Positions 25,655-34,863 of a stretch of DNA of 61,926 nucleotides are shown here, one piece after another. The DNA lies in contig JAJCXT010000024.1 of assembly GCA_029263295.1 (NCBI GenBank), positions 1 to 61,926 on the forward strand, in the 5' to 3' direction. Position numbers and translations under genes: made by a program. A model generated the notes under the pieces. The model had not been told where the DNA came from. It searched no databases and was given only the letters and a program-made list of their open reading frames with translations. Position 1 is the first letter of the stretch, and the number at the start of each line of letters is the position of its first letter. This DNA comes from Acidobacteriota bacterium (GTDB lineage: Bacteria > Acidobacteriota > UBA890 > WLXD01).

Positions 25655-26697
25655 GAAGACTCGCAGCAGCGGTGGCCCTGATCGTCATGCTGGCAGGAGG
25701 CGGTGCCGGGCTGGAGGATCGATCCGCCGACGCGCAGGAGCGCCTCACTGCTGCCAACTGGGGCTACCAGTTGCAGGGTTACGGCCTCGCCGCGCTACGC
25801 GCCTCGATGTTCGATGTGCTGGTCATCGATTACTCGACCACGGGTGGTGCCGACGGTGAACTCACGCCCGAACAGGTTCGGGCGCTCCGCGAGGATGGCC
25901 CCTGCGGGACGCGCACCGTGCTCGCCTACTTCAGCATCGGCGAGGCGGAAGACTACCGCTACTACTTCCAGCAGCGCTGGCTCGGGCCTGGCGACCAGCC
26001 CGGAGCGGGCGCGCCAGCCTGGCTCGGCGCCACCAATCCGGACTGGGAGGGCAACTACAAGGTCCGCTTCTGGCAGAAGGGCTGGCAGCGAATCCTGTGG
26101 GGCAAGCGCCGGGGAGCGAAGAAGAGCTACCTGGACCGGATAATCGACGCCGGCTTCGATGGCGTCTATCTCGATATCATCGATGCGTTCGAATACTGGG
26201 GTCCGCACGAGAACGATGGCAACGACGAGAAGCGGGATTCGGCGAAAGCGATGGTCACGTTCGTCAAGAAGCTGTCGAGGTACGCGCGCAAGAAACGTGG
26301 CGTGAAGAACTTCCTCGTCGTGCCACAGAACGGGGGCGGGATCATCGCCGACTGGAGCTATCCCGACGCGGCCAACCCCGAGAAGGAAGCGGCGAAGCAA
26401 CGCCGCCGATACTTCAGGATCATCGACGCGATCGGCGCCGAGGACGTTTTCTATCCCGGCAATCGCGACGAGAACAATTCCTTCAAGCCGCGAAAGTACC
26501 GGCTGGAGTTGCTGGATCAGTTTGCCGATGCGGGCAAGACAGTCCTGGTCATCGACTATCTGACGGACCGGACCAAGATCGATCGCCTCTGGAGCGAGGC
26601 AGACTCGAGGGGCTACGTGCCCTACGCGTCGCGGCGAGACCTGGACCGGCTGACGATTCCAGCGGGGCACGCCCCCGTCTGTCGCCAGACCCCATGA
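25651..26697 (+). CDS. Secreted GH114-like / TM1410 family protein
   Basis: A 348-residue protein with a signal peptide (LAAAVALIVMLAGGGAG). The ATG at 25651 overlaps the glycosylase stop and is preferred over an in-frame start at 25612. The body matches the endo-alpha-1,4-polygalactosaminidase/TM1410 barrel, with FDVLVIDYST, VLAYFSIGEAEDYR and GFDGVYLDIIDAFEY, whose acids are the likely catalytic residues. It may cleave a galactosamine-containing polysaccharide. Its coupling to two DNA-repair genes is odd for such a role. Confidence 0.8.
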   Translation: MRRLAAAVALIVMLAGGGAGLEDRSADAQERLTAANWGYQLQGYGLAALRASMFDVLVIDYSTTGGADGELTPEQVRALREDGPCGTRTVLAYFSIGEAEDYRYYFQQRWLGPGDQPGAGAPAWLGATNPDWEGNYKVRFWQKGWQRILWGKRRGAKKSYLDRIIDAGFDGVYLDIIDAFEYWGPHENDGNDEKRDSAKAMVTFVKKLSRYARKKRGVKNFLVVPQNGGGIIADWSYPDAANPEKEAAKQRRRYFRIIDAIGAEDVFYPGNRDENNSFKPRKYRLELLDQFADAGKTVLVIDYLTDRTKIDRLWSEADSRGYVPYASRRDLDRLTIPAGHAPVCRQTP

Positions 26698-27440
26698 GTG
26701 AAGTGCGGGCCATCCCGGCGGATGAGTGGCAGACGTTGGAGTCTGCGATCACGACCTGCCGCCTCTGTCCGCGGCTGGTGGCACATCGTGAGGAGGTGGC
26801 GCGCGTGAAGCGGGCTTCGTTCCGTGATCAGGAGTACTGGGGTCGTCCCGTCACGGGTTTCGGCGATCAGCGCGCCCAGATCGTGATTGTCGGGTTGGCG
26901 CCCGCGGCCCATGGCGCCAACCGCACCGGCCGTATGTTCACCGGAGACCGCTCCGGGGACTGGTTGTATCGAGCCCTCCACGAGGCCGAATTCGCCAACC
27001 AGGCGGAGTCGACCACACGCGACGACGGGCTGGCACTTCGCGATGTGTTCGTCACCGCCGCCAACCGCTGCGCGCCGCCCGCCAACAAGCCAACCACCGA
27101 GGAGCGTGACAACTGCCGCCCCTTCATGGATCAGGAACTCGACCTGATTGACGGCAACGGCCCGGGAATTCGCGTATTGATCGCGCTCGGCCTGTTCGGC
27201 TGGGATCAGACGTTGCGTTCGCTCCGCGCCCGTGGATGCGCGGTGCCGCGTCCCAAGCCCAAGTTCGGGCACGCCGCGGAGGCGCAGGTCGGCGCTCCGG
27301 GTGTGGCCGCTGGATTCCCGCGCCATGACCTGACGCTGCTGGGGTCGTACCATCCCAGCCAGCAGAACACCTTCACCGGTAAACTCACCCGGCCGATGCT
27401 GGCCGCGGTGTTTGACCGCGCACGCGAGCTGATCTCATGA
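26694..27440 (+). CDS. Uracil-DNA glycosylase, family 5 (UdgB-like)
   Basis: A 248-residue enzyme. The ATG at 26694 overlaps the GH114-like stop. CRLCPRL near residue 21 gives two of the Fe-S cysteines. Motif 1 is GLAPAAHGANRTGRMFTGD, where family 5 has Ala in place of the catalytic Asp or Asn, and motif 3 is SYHPSQQNTFTGKL. Further cysteines lie in NRCAPPANKPT and DNCRPF. It removes uracil and other deaminated bases. Family 5 enzymes are best known from thermophiles and actinobacteria, but they occur widely. Confidence 0.92.
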   Translation: MSEVRAIPADEWQTLESAITTCRLCPRLVAHREEVARVKRASFRDQEYWGRPVTGFGDQRAQIVIVGLAPAAHGANRTGRMFTGDRSGDWLYRALHEAEFANQAESTTRDDGLALRDVFVTAANRCAPPANKPTTEERDNCRPFMDQELDLIDGNGPGIRVLIALGLFGWDQTLRSLRARGCAVPRPKPKFGHAAEAQVGAPGVAAGFPRHDLTLLGSYHPSQQNTFTGKLTRPMLAAVFDRARELIS

Positions 27441-27877
27441 AACGACTCCTGCCCTCGCTGGCCATCGCCGCGGTTGGCGGCGCGGCCGCGATCCTGATCC
27501 CAGGCGTGGTCACGCCCGACGCATCGGCCGGCTCGCTGTTCCGCGATGTCGTCCAGCAGCCGTCGGTCTGGGCATTCCAGGGGCTGTTCATCGTCGGCTT
27601 CGTCCTGGCGTTGATCGGGAAGCTGGAGTGGGTCGACCTGCCGCTGACGGCGATCGCGATGATCGTGCTATTCCCGCTCAAGGCGGCGCTCGAGCTGGCT
27701 ACGGGTTCGGCACCGATCGCCTGGCCGCAGGAGTTCTACCTCTATGCCGCCTGGCTCATCCCCGCCGTCGTCGGGCTGGCCACCGGCAAGACGATGCGTG
27801 GTGTCTACTCGAGATCGAACGAGCGGCAGCGGCGGCCGGGCCCGAAGAGAACCAAGCCGAAACGTCGCAAGCGATGA
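27437..27877 (+). CDS. Hypothetical four-helix membrane protein
   Basis: A 146-residue protein that overlaps the uracil-DNA glycosylase stop by four bases. It has about four hydrophobic segments (residues 5-25, 45-62, 70-90, 98-116) and a very basic tail (RRPGPKRTKPKRRKR). The family is not recognised. It is the last gene of a four-gene coupled run and converges with lepA. Confidence 0.65.
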   Translation: MKRLLPSLAIAAVGGAAAILIPGVVTPDASAGSLFRDVVQQPSVWAFQGLFIVGFVLALIGKLEWVDLPLTAIAMIVLFPLKAALELATGSAPIAWPQEFYLYAAWLIPAVVGLATGKTMRGVYSRSNERQRRPGPKRTKPKRRKR

Positions 27878-27904
27878 GACCGACCGCGTCCCTGGATATG
27901 ACGG

Positions 27905-29713
27905 CTAATCGTCGGGGTCGGAGCGCAGCACCGCCAGGAAGGCCTCCTGCGGGATCGCCACCGAGCCGAAGGTGCGCATGCGCTCCTTGCCCTTTTTCTG
28001 CTTCTCGAGGAGCTTGCGCTTCCGGGTGATGTCGCCGCCGTAACACTTGGCGGTGACGTCCTTGCGCACGGCGTTGATGGTCTTGCGAGCGATGATGTCG
28101 CGACCGATCGAGCCCTGGATCGGGATCTTGAACTGCTGCCGCGGAATGGTCTTCTCGAGCTGCTCGCACGCGTGCATCGCGCGACCGCGAGCCTTGTCCC
28201 GGTGCACCAGAATGGCTAGCGCATCGACCCTCTCGGCGTTCACCAGGATGTCCACTTTCACCAGATCGGCGCGGCGGTAGTCGAGCATCTCGTAGTCGAA
28301 TGAGCCGTAGCCTTGGGTCGTCGACTTGAGCCGGTCGTAGAAGTCGAACAGTACCTCAGCGAGTGGCAGGCCGGCCTTCATCTCCACCCGACCGACGGCC
28401 AGATAGTCGAAGCCGATCTCGGCCGCGCGGTTGTCACGCAGGAGTTCCATGACCGAGCCGAGATAGCGGTCGGGCATGAGAATCGAAGCCTTGATGAAGG
28501 GCTCCTCGACGTGCTCGATCGAGCCCGGATCCGGATACTCCGACGGGTTCTCGACCACGTTGGTCTCGCCATCCATGGTGGTGATGCGGTACTGGACCGA
28601 CGGCGCGGTGAGCAACAGCGACAGGTCGTACTCGCGGCTCAGGCGCTCCTGCACGATGTCCAGGTGGAGCAGGCCCAGGAAGCCGCAGCGGTAGCAGAAG
28701 CCGAGTGCGCTGGACGAGTCCTTGGTGAACGTCAGGGAGGCGTCGTTGAGCTTGAGCTTGTCGAGCGCTTTGCCGAGGTCGACGTACTGATCCGATTGCA
28801 TCGGGAAGATCGACGAGAACACGACGGGCTTCGCCGGCACGTATCCCGGTAGCGGTTCCTCGGCAGGTTCCACCACACCGGTGATCGTGTCGCCGATCTC
28901 GATATCGCTCACGGACTTGATGCCGGCGATGACATAGCCGACTTCGCCCGCGCTCAGCGACTTCCCTTTCTCGCGCTTCAGGCGCACGAGACCGAGTTCC
29001 TCGACGATGTACTCCGCGTCGGTATGCATCAGGCGGATGCTCTCGCCGCTCTTGAGCGTCCCGTTGACGATGCGGACGAGCATGATCGCTCCCCGATAGG
29101 CGTCGTAGTCAGCGTCGAAGATCAGGGCCTGCAACGGGGCATCGGCCTCGCCTGTTGGCGCGGGCAGCTTCTCGACAATCGACTCGAGCAGTTCGGGCAC
29201 GCCGGTGCCCACCTTGGCCGAGGTCAACACGGCCTCGAACGGATCGAGTCCGAGATCCTCGTCAATCTGCTCGCGAACGCGCTCAGGATCAGCGGCCGGC
29301 AGGTCGATCTTGTTGATTACGGGCAGCATGTCGAGTTCGTGCTCGACCGCCAGGTAGAGGTTGGCGACGGTCTGGGCCTCGACTCCCTGCGCCGCATCGA
29401 TGAGCAGCAGGGCGCCTTCACACGACATCAGCGAGCGACGTACCTCGTGCGAGAAGTCCACGTGGCCGGGCGTGTCGATCAGATTCAGCTTGTAGTGTTC
29501 GCCGTCGGCCGCCGTGTAGTCGAGCGTGATCGTGTTGCTCTTGATCGTGATGCCGCGCTCGCGCTCGAGCTCCATCGAGTCGAGCAGCTGATCATGGAAC
29601 TCGCGGTCGGTCACCGCGCCGCACTCCTGGATCAACCGGTCGGCGAGCGTCGACTTGCCATGGTCGATGTGCGCGATGATGCAGAAGTTGCGGATATGAG
29701 ACAGGTCGGTCAT
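27905..29713 (-). CDS. lepA: Elongation factor 4 (LepA)
   Basis: A 602-residue translational GTPase that binds the ribosome and can back-translocate tRNAs. The G domain starts NFCIIAHIDHGKSTLADRL and has DTPGHVDFSHEV and NKIDLPAA. The C-terminal LepA-specific domain is complete (SIGRDIIARKTINAVRKDV, then CYGGDITRKRKLLEKQKKG). The ATG at 29713 (MTDLSHIRNF) fits the family's usual start; an in-frame ATG at 29737 adds eight residues and cannot be excluded. Confidence 0.96.
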   Translation of the reverse strand: MTDLSHIRNFCIIAHIDHGKSTLADRLIQECGAVTDREFHDQLLDSMELERERGITIKSNTITLDYTAADGEHYKLNLIDTPGHVDFSHEVRRSLMSCEGALLLIDAAQGVEAQTVANLYLAVEHELDMLPVINKIDLPAADPERVREQIDEDLGLDPFEAVLTSAKVGTGVPELLESIVEKLPAPTGEADAPLQALIFDADYDAYRGAIMLVRIVNGTLKSGESIRLMHTDAEYIVEELGLVRLKREKGKSLSAGEVGYVIAGIKSVSDIEIGDTITGVVEPAEEPLPGYVPAKPVVFSSIFPMQSDQYVDLGKALDKLKLNDASLTFTKDSSSALGFCYRCGFLGLLHLDIVQERLSREYDLSLLLTAPSVQYRITTMDGETNVVENPSEYPDPGSIEHVEEPFIKASILMPDRYLGSVMELLRDNRAAEIGFDYLAVGRVEMKAGLPLAEVLFDFYDRLKSTTQGYGSFDYEMLDYRRADLVKVDILVNAERVDALAILVHRDKARGRAMHACEQLEKTIPRQQFKIPIQGSIGRDIIARKTINAVRKDVTAKCYGGDITRKRKLLEKQKKGKERMRTFGSVAIPQEAFLAVLRSDPDD

Positions 29714-29800
29714 CGAACTCGGCGCGCACGAGCGCATTCAACTGGGTGACAGGAAGTCTACGATTCTAGACGGGCCGCGCTCTCGCCGCCCACCGATTGG

Positions 29801-31324
29801 CTACTGGGCCGGCCCCCGGTGGAAGGTTCGCCCCATGGCGTCGAGCGAGATCGCCGTGCCAGCCGCGTCGAACGAGAACGTTACCGGCGCCTGGCCCATC
29901 CACGGCCGCGCCCAGTTCACCACGAACGTGTCGTAGTGCCAGTGTTCGACGCCACCACCGAGCTCCGCTACCTGGAAGGTAAGAGCGTTGTCTTGGAGTT
30001 CGATCACGATGTCGCCGTACAGCGGGTCCGAATAGGTTCCAGCGTAGGCCTCGAGAGCATGGCTGGGAGAGGTTCCTTCGACGCGCATCTTGCGCAGCGC
30101 GCTCGCCGCCGCCTCTCCCTGTGCGTGGATGCCGTCATACAGCTCGAGCAGGTCGGTGCTCCAGTCGCGGCCGTCGGGTTTGCCGCCCCATAGGTCGAAG
30201 GCCTTGTACATCAGCGCGTGACGCACCTCGACGTGATCGAGGTTGCCGAGGACGTATACGCCCAGGTTCTCGTCGGGGAGCAATCCGTTGATGGCCACCA
30301 TGCCGTCGATACTGCCGGTGTGGAACGAGACGAAGCGGCCGTCATAATCGTGCTGGAACCAGGCCAGCGCATAGGTCGTCCAGCGGGGCTGGGTCAGGCG
30401 GACTGTTGGATAGAACTGGCCCGGCGGGATGACGATCTGTGGTCGCAGCAGTTCTGCGTGCGTCTCGGGCTCGAGAATCCGGACGCCGTTGAATTCGCCG
30501 TCGCTGAGCATCAGGCGCATCCAGCGCGACATATCAGCGACGGACGACCAGACGGATCCGGCCGGGGCGACCGCATCTACGGAGGCGTTGTCGGCACGCA
30601 CCAGTTCGCCGTCGATCCGGTAGTGCGGCGCTGCGACGTTGTCTCGGCCAAGCGTGTTCGCCAGCAGGGGCACGGTGCCGTCCATGCCCAGAGGGACGAA
30701 GATACGCTCGCTGACGAAGTCGTCCCACGACTGGCCGCTCACGGCCTCGACGACCGCGCCCGCCGTGGCATACATGATGTTCTGGTACGTGTAGCCGCTG
30801 CGGAACGAGTACGCCGGATCGATGTAGCGCGCGCGTTCGATGATGTCCTGAGCGCTGCGTCCAGTGCGATACCAGAGCAGGTCGGCGTTGCCGAGCCCTG
30901 CGCGGTGTGTGAGCAGGTCGCGAATCGTCAGCTCACGCGTGACGTAGGGGTCGGACAACTCGAAACCCGGCACGTGATCGGTCACCCGATCGTCCCAGTC
31001 GAGCTTGCCCTCGTCGCGCAGGATCCCCAGCGCCGCAGCCGTGATGGCCTTGGTGGTGGAGCCGATCGCGAACAGTGTGTGCTCGTCGACGGCCGCGCCC
31101 GTGTTGATGTCGGACGTGCCGTAGCCCTTGGCGAATACGAGTTCGCCTTCCTTGACCACGGCCACCGCCAGACCGACCGCGCCCCAATCTTCCACCGCCT
31201 GGGTTACGTAGGCGTCGAACGCCGCTGAGTGGCCCTGCGCGGTGGCTTTCTGAGCGGCGGCAGAGAGTGGCGCGACTAGTGCGAGCGCGATAGCGGCGAG
31301 AAGGAGATTCCGGAGCGGACGCAT
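29801..31324 (-). CDS. Secreted class C beta-lactamase-like serine hydrolase
   Basis: A 507-residue protein. The ATG at 31324 has GAGG seven bases upstream and begins a signal peptide (LLLAAIALALVAPLSAAAQ). The active-site motifs are STTK (nucleophile Ser and Lys, in AIGSTTKAITAAALG), YQN in GYTYQNIMYA, and HTG in SFHTGSIDGM. A C-terminal beta domain of about 110 residues follows. Such enzymes are usually D-aminopeptidases or esterases, less often beta-lactamases. The substrate is unknown. Confidence 0.88.
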   Translation of the reverse strand: MRPLRNLLLAAIALALVAPLSAAAQKATAQGHSAAFDAYVTQAVEDWGAVGLAVAVVKEGELVFAKGYGTSDINTGAAVDEHTLFAIGSTTKAITAAALGILRDEGKLDWDDRVTDHVPGFELSDPYVTRELTIRDLLTHRAGLGNADLLWYRTGRSAQDIIERARYIDPAYSFRSGYTYQNIMYATAGAVVEAVSGQSWDDFVSERIFVPLGMDGTVPLLANTLGRDNVAAPHYRIDGELVRADNASVDAVAPAGSVWSSVADMSRWMRLMLSDGEFNGVRILEPETHAELLRPQIVIPPGQFYPTVRLTQPRWTTYALAWFQHDYDGRFVSFHTGSIDGMVAINGLLPDENLGVYVLGNLDHVEVRHALMYKAFDLWGGKPDGRDWSTDLLELYDGIHAQGEAAASALRKMRVEGTSPSHALEAYAGTYSDPLYGDIVIELQDNALTFQVAELGGGVEHWHYDTFVVNWARPWMGQAPVTFSFDAAGTAISLDAMGRTFHRGPAQ

Positions 31325-31401
31325 GGTCGGACCTCGCGGTGCACGGGGAGTGTGCACCGTAGGTTGGATCTCGCGGCCAGCGGCGTCAAACGGCCAGCGA
31401 C

Positions 31402-31887
31402 TTACTCCTGTGTTGCCGAGTCTGGGGGATCGGCGCTAGCCGCAGCCTCCTCGCGCTCGCGCAGAGCGACTGCGCCGAAAGCCAGGATGACGGCATAGAC
31501 CAGAAGATCGAGCAGGAAACCGTATGGCAGGTTGCCGCGCAGACCTCGCAGCAGATTCGCGATGTCGACGGGCAATCCCTCGGCGGGCAGCAGGTAGAGC
31601 GACTCGAATACGCTGCGGACGATCGCGAAGCCGGCGGCCACCGCGGCGTGAGGCACGACCCAGCGGAAGCTCGCCGTCGAAGGTGTCCAGCGCCGCGCCA
31701 GAATCAGCACCACAGGTGTCGCTGCCGCCCACAGATACCAACTAGGTAGCTGCACGAGCAGCAGGAGGCCGAAAGATGCGCCACGCCCGGGGCCGCCCAT
31801 GGCAAACCAGCTCTGCGTCGCGGCGATGAAGGCCGGGACTGTCCAGAGCGCGAGTAGCGCGGCAACCTGGCCAGGGCGTGAACTCAT
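31402..31887 (-). CDS. Membrane protein resembling a LytS/YehU sensor domain without kinase
   Basis: A 161-residue protein with about four membrane helices. The stretch YLWAAATPVVLILARRW followed by RWVVPHAAVAAG resembles the membrane part of LytS/YehU-type sensor kinases. No histidine-kinase domain follows: the reading ends at residue 161 after a short acidic tail. It is either a stand-alone sensor-like protein or a truncated kinase gene. An in-frame ATG at 31923 would add 12 residues. Confidence 0.6.
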   Translation of the reverse strand: MSSRPGQVAALLALWTVPAFIAATQSWFAMGGPGRGASFGLLLLVQLPSWYLWAAATPVVLILARRWTPSTASFRWVVPHAAVAAGFAIVRSVFESLYLLPAEGLPVDIANLLRGLRGNLPYGFLLDLLVYAVILAFGAVALREREEAAASADPPDSATQE

Positions 31888-31971
31888 GCGATCTCGGTAG
31901 TGGACAGCGTGGCACAAGGGCAAGGCGGGCGCCGTGGTGTCGGCGCCCGCCCGATACGGTCGCAGCGTTGC

Positions 31972-34692
31972 CTAGTAGCCGGGGCCGAAGAACAACGCGT
32001 TCATGAACAACCCGTTGAGGCCATCGAAGTAAGCGCGGAAGTTCGGGTCCTCCGCGAAAGCGACCACGTGGCCGGCGCCGAGCCGCTGGTACATCAAGTA
32101 TGGCGTGCCCGCGATCACCTCCAGCTCATCCTGCCAGGCGACACCGGTAACCAGTAGCTCATCGAGCGGCAGATAGGTGGCTACGTTGAGGCCCTTGTCG
32201 ATGGTGATGGGATCGTAGATGTTGCGCGACTGGGCGATCAGATTGATGTGGTCGCCGTATCCGAACGCCAGCCAGTGCTCGGGGTCTAGCTGGGCCCTGA
32301 GGATCGGGCCGGGGAGCCCGCTCGGCTGCTCTTCTTCCGGCACCACGCCGGCAGGCAGTCCGGTCGAGACGCCGTCGACCGTCTCGGTGGCCTCGGCGTC
32401 CTCCGCGATCTCCTTGACCTTGCGGGTTGTCGAGAGGAGGTCGACGTTTTCCTCGGTCAGCCAGCGCGTACCAGCCCCGAGCGTTATCAGCGTGCCACCG
32501 CCGCGGATCCAGCTCTTCAGGCCAGCCACCGCCTGCTCACCGATCACGCCGCCGTAGCCGCCACCGCCGCCGAAAGAGAAGGCGTCGGGCAGAACGAGCA
32601 CGTCGAAGTCCGCCAGGTCCGTTCGTGCCAGCTGCTGTGAGCGGATGATCGTTACCGGATACCGGTACGCCTGTTCGATCAGGTAGCGTGTCGCGCCCGC
32701 CGAGGTCGAACCGGTGGGGCGGTCCCAGGCGATGGCGATCTTCGGCTTCTTGAGGTACCGCACCCGGTTGCTACCGAAGCTGATGCCGTCTTCCACCCAC
32801 GACGTGTTGGTAGCGTGGAAGTCGATGCCGTGGTGCTCGGCAATCATCTCCAACGTGGCGTGCAGGTCATCTGGGTTGCCAGCCACTTTGATGATCAGGG
32901 ACCCGGCCGGGTACTCGCGGCCACCGATGGTGAAGGCGGCGCCAGCGGTGTGTACACGGATGCCATGGCCGTGCAGTGTGGCGAGGCCCTCGACAGCTGC
33001 CTGGGTGCCCCACGGCACCAGGTACGCCACCGTCGCCTCGCCGCCGTGCACGGTCGCGCTGGCATCCGGCGCCGCGGTGAGCATGTCGCGCGTCAGAACG
33101 TCGGCCGCGGTGGACGGCTCGCTGGCTGTGTATGCCTCGAGGTCGAAGAGTAGCGGCAGCGACCAGCCGGTGATGTCATAGATCTGATCGCCCTCGCGGC
33201 GCAGATAACGACGACGTTGTTCCTTCAGGAACTCCTCGTCCATGGGCACGTCGGGCCCGAGCAGACCCTTGACGAACGCCTTGTTCGGCTGCGCCATCGA
33301 GATCCGATAGGTGCCAGCCGGAAACTCGCGGTCGGTGGCAGCGCCACCCTGGTAGTCGCTAACCACGTTGCCGAAGGCCTCGCTGGCGCGCGCCACCTCG
33401 ACTCCCTGCTTCATCACCAGAGCCACCAGCCGGTCGAGCCGTGCGGGGTCCTGGCCGGGAGGCAGGATGATCTCGCGGATCTCGTCGGTGCGACCTTCCT
33501 CGATGCCGGTCAGGCCGTACTGGTAGAAGTCGCGCAGGATGCCCTCACGGTTGTTCGCCGCGACCTCGGCTGTCGACAACGACGCGATGTAGTGATGCTG
33601 CACGGTGTCGCGATAGACGAGCACGGTCTCGTCGCTGCGGTCACGCAACAGTCCCCGCGACGATGCCTGCTCGTAGGTCAGACCCATCGCGCCCTGATAG
33701 GTGGGCCAGCTGGAGCCATACCCGGGGTAGAAGGCGTCGAACACCTCGCGGTTGAAGTAGGAGAAGCCCATGCGGTCGAACCAGCGCGCGTTGTTCTCAC
33801 CGATCGTCTCGGTCCAGTCGAGAATCTGCGGCGCGATGTTCGGGTTATACGGAACCGCCTGGGGCGGGAAGTAGTAGGTGGCGTCGCCGCCCATCTCGTG
33901 CAGATCCACGTAGATCTGCGGCCGCCAGTGCATGAACGCTGCCACCTTGCCGCGCGTCTCCGGCTGCGTGAGGGCGAACCAGTCGCGGTTCAGGTCGAAC
34001 AGATAGTGGTTGCCGCGCCCGCCGGGCCACGGCTCGTTGAGCTCGACCGACGCGAGGGTGGAATCGGCATGCCGGCCCTTGGACTGTCTGTAGTGGCTGA
34101 CGAAGCGGTTGCGGCCGTCGGGGTTCTGCATCGGGTCGATGACCACGATGCTGTTGGCCAACACCGTGTCGGTGAGTTCATCCGTCGTGGCCGCTGCCAG
34201 GTGGTACATGGTCAGCAGCGCGGCGTCGGTGCTCGAGATCTCGTTGCCGTGCACGCCGTAGGCGAGCCAGGTGATCACGGGGTTGTCCGCGATGACCGCC
34301 TCGGCGGCAGCGGCATCCGTGGTCCGCGGGTCGGTCAGCGCGATGTTGTTGGCGCGTACCTCATCGATGCGCCCCTGGTTGGCTTCAGACGCCACGACGA
34401 CGTAGACGAGCGGCCGCCCTTCCCAGCTGCGCGCGTACTCGTGCACGGTCACCTTCGGCGAAGCTGCTGCCAGGTGCCGGATGTAGCTCTGCGCCTCTTC
34501 CGGCGATGTGATGCGTTCGCCCCATGCGTGTCCCACCACCTCTTCGAGGGTGGGAATGGCCGGGTCGAAACCGGCGTCGTCGGGGTAGAAGGCGAACTCC
34601 TCGGTGCCGTGCATCTGAGCGCCAGCGAGCGGGGCGAGCGCCAGGAAGGCCAGAAGGAATGAACTTACGACGAGTGGCAAACGGGTCCGCAT
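31972..34692 (-). CDS. Secreted M14 family zinc carboxypeptidase-like protein
   Basis: A 906-residue exported peptidase. The ATG at 34692 has GAGGAAG upstream and starts a signal peptide (LVVSSFLLAFLALAPLAGAQ). A longer in-frame reading to 35598 is antisense to the next gene and is rejected. Zinc ligands are expected in YGVHGNEISSTDAALL (His, Glu) and DLHEMGGDATYYFPPQA (His). The last 250 residues form a class I glutamine-amidotransferase-like domain (VLVLPDAFSFGGG, LKSWIRGGGTLITLG). A divergent paralogue lies next to it. Confidence 0.88.
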   Translation of the reverse strand: MRTRLPLVVSSFLLAFLALAPLAGAQMHGTEEFAFYPDDAGFDPAIPTLEEVVGHAWGERITSPEEAQSYIRHLAAASPKVTVHEYARSWEGRPLVYVVVASEANQGRIDEVRANNIALTDPRTTDAAAAEAVIADNPVITWLAYGVHGNEISSTDAALLTMYHLAAATTDELTDTVLANSIVVIDPMQNPDGRNRFVSHYRQSKGRHADSTLASVELNEPWPGGRGNHYLFDLNRDWFALTQPETRGKVAAFMHWRPQIYVDLHEMGGDATYYFPPQAVPYNPNIAPQILDWTETIGENNARWFDRMGFSYFNREVFDAFYPGYGSSWPTYQGAMGLTYEQASSRGLLRDRSDETVLVYRDTVQHHYIASLSTAEVAANNREGILRDFYQYGLTGIEEGRTDEIREIILPPGQDPARLDRLVALVMKQGVEVARASEAFGNVVSDYQGGAATDREFPAGTYRISMAQPNKAFVKGLLGPDVPMDEEFLKEQRRRYLRREGDQIYDITGWSLPLLFDLEAYTASEPSTAADVLTRDMLTAAPDASATVHGGEATVAYLVPWGTQAAVEGLATLHGHGIRVHTAGAAFTIGGREYPAGSLIIKVAGNPDDLHATLEMIAEHHGIDFHATNTSWVEDGISFGSNRVRYLKKPKIAIAWDRPTGSTSAGATRYLIEQAYRYPVTIIRSQQLARTDLADFDVLVLPDAFSFGGGGGYGGVIGEQAVAGLKSWIRGGGTLITLGAGTRWLTEENVDLLSTTRKVKEIAEDAEATETVDGVSTGLPAGVVPEEEQPSGLPGPILRAQLDPEHWLAFGYGDHINLIAQSRNIYDPITIDKGLNVATYLPLDELLVTGVAWQDELEVIAGTPYLMYQRLGAGHVVAFAEDPNFRAYFDGLNGLFMNALFFGPGY

Positions 34693-34849
34693 GGCTTCCT
34701 CACGATGAGACACGGGGGCTAGCAGCCCATGGCAGAAATCTAGCTGGCTCACCGCGGCTACGGAACAACACTCTGCCCCGGCATGGGTAGCCGTCGGTGG
34801 CGGCATTCTCCCGCGTCCGCTCAGCTCGTGCCACCCGGCCGAAATCTGG

Positions 34850-34855
34850 TAGTTT
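34850..34855 (+). promoter_or_regulatory. Possible -10 element of the second M14 gene
   Basis: TAGTTT ends eight bases before the ATG at 34864, and TCGCAGCC between them holds no ribosome site. This fits a leaderless start in the 170-base divergent promoter region. Confidence 0.35.
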
Positions 34856-34863
34856 TCGCAGCC

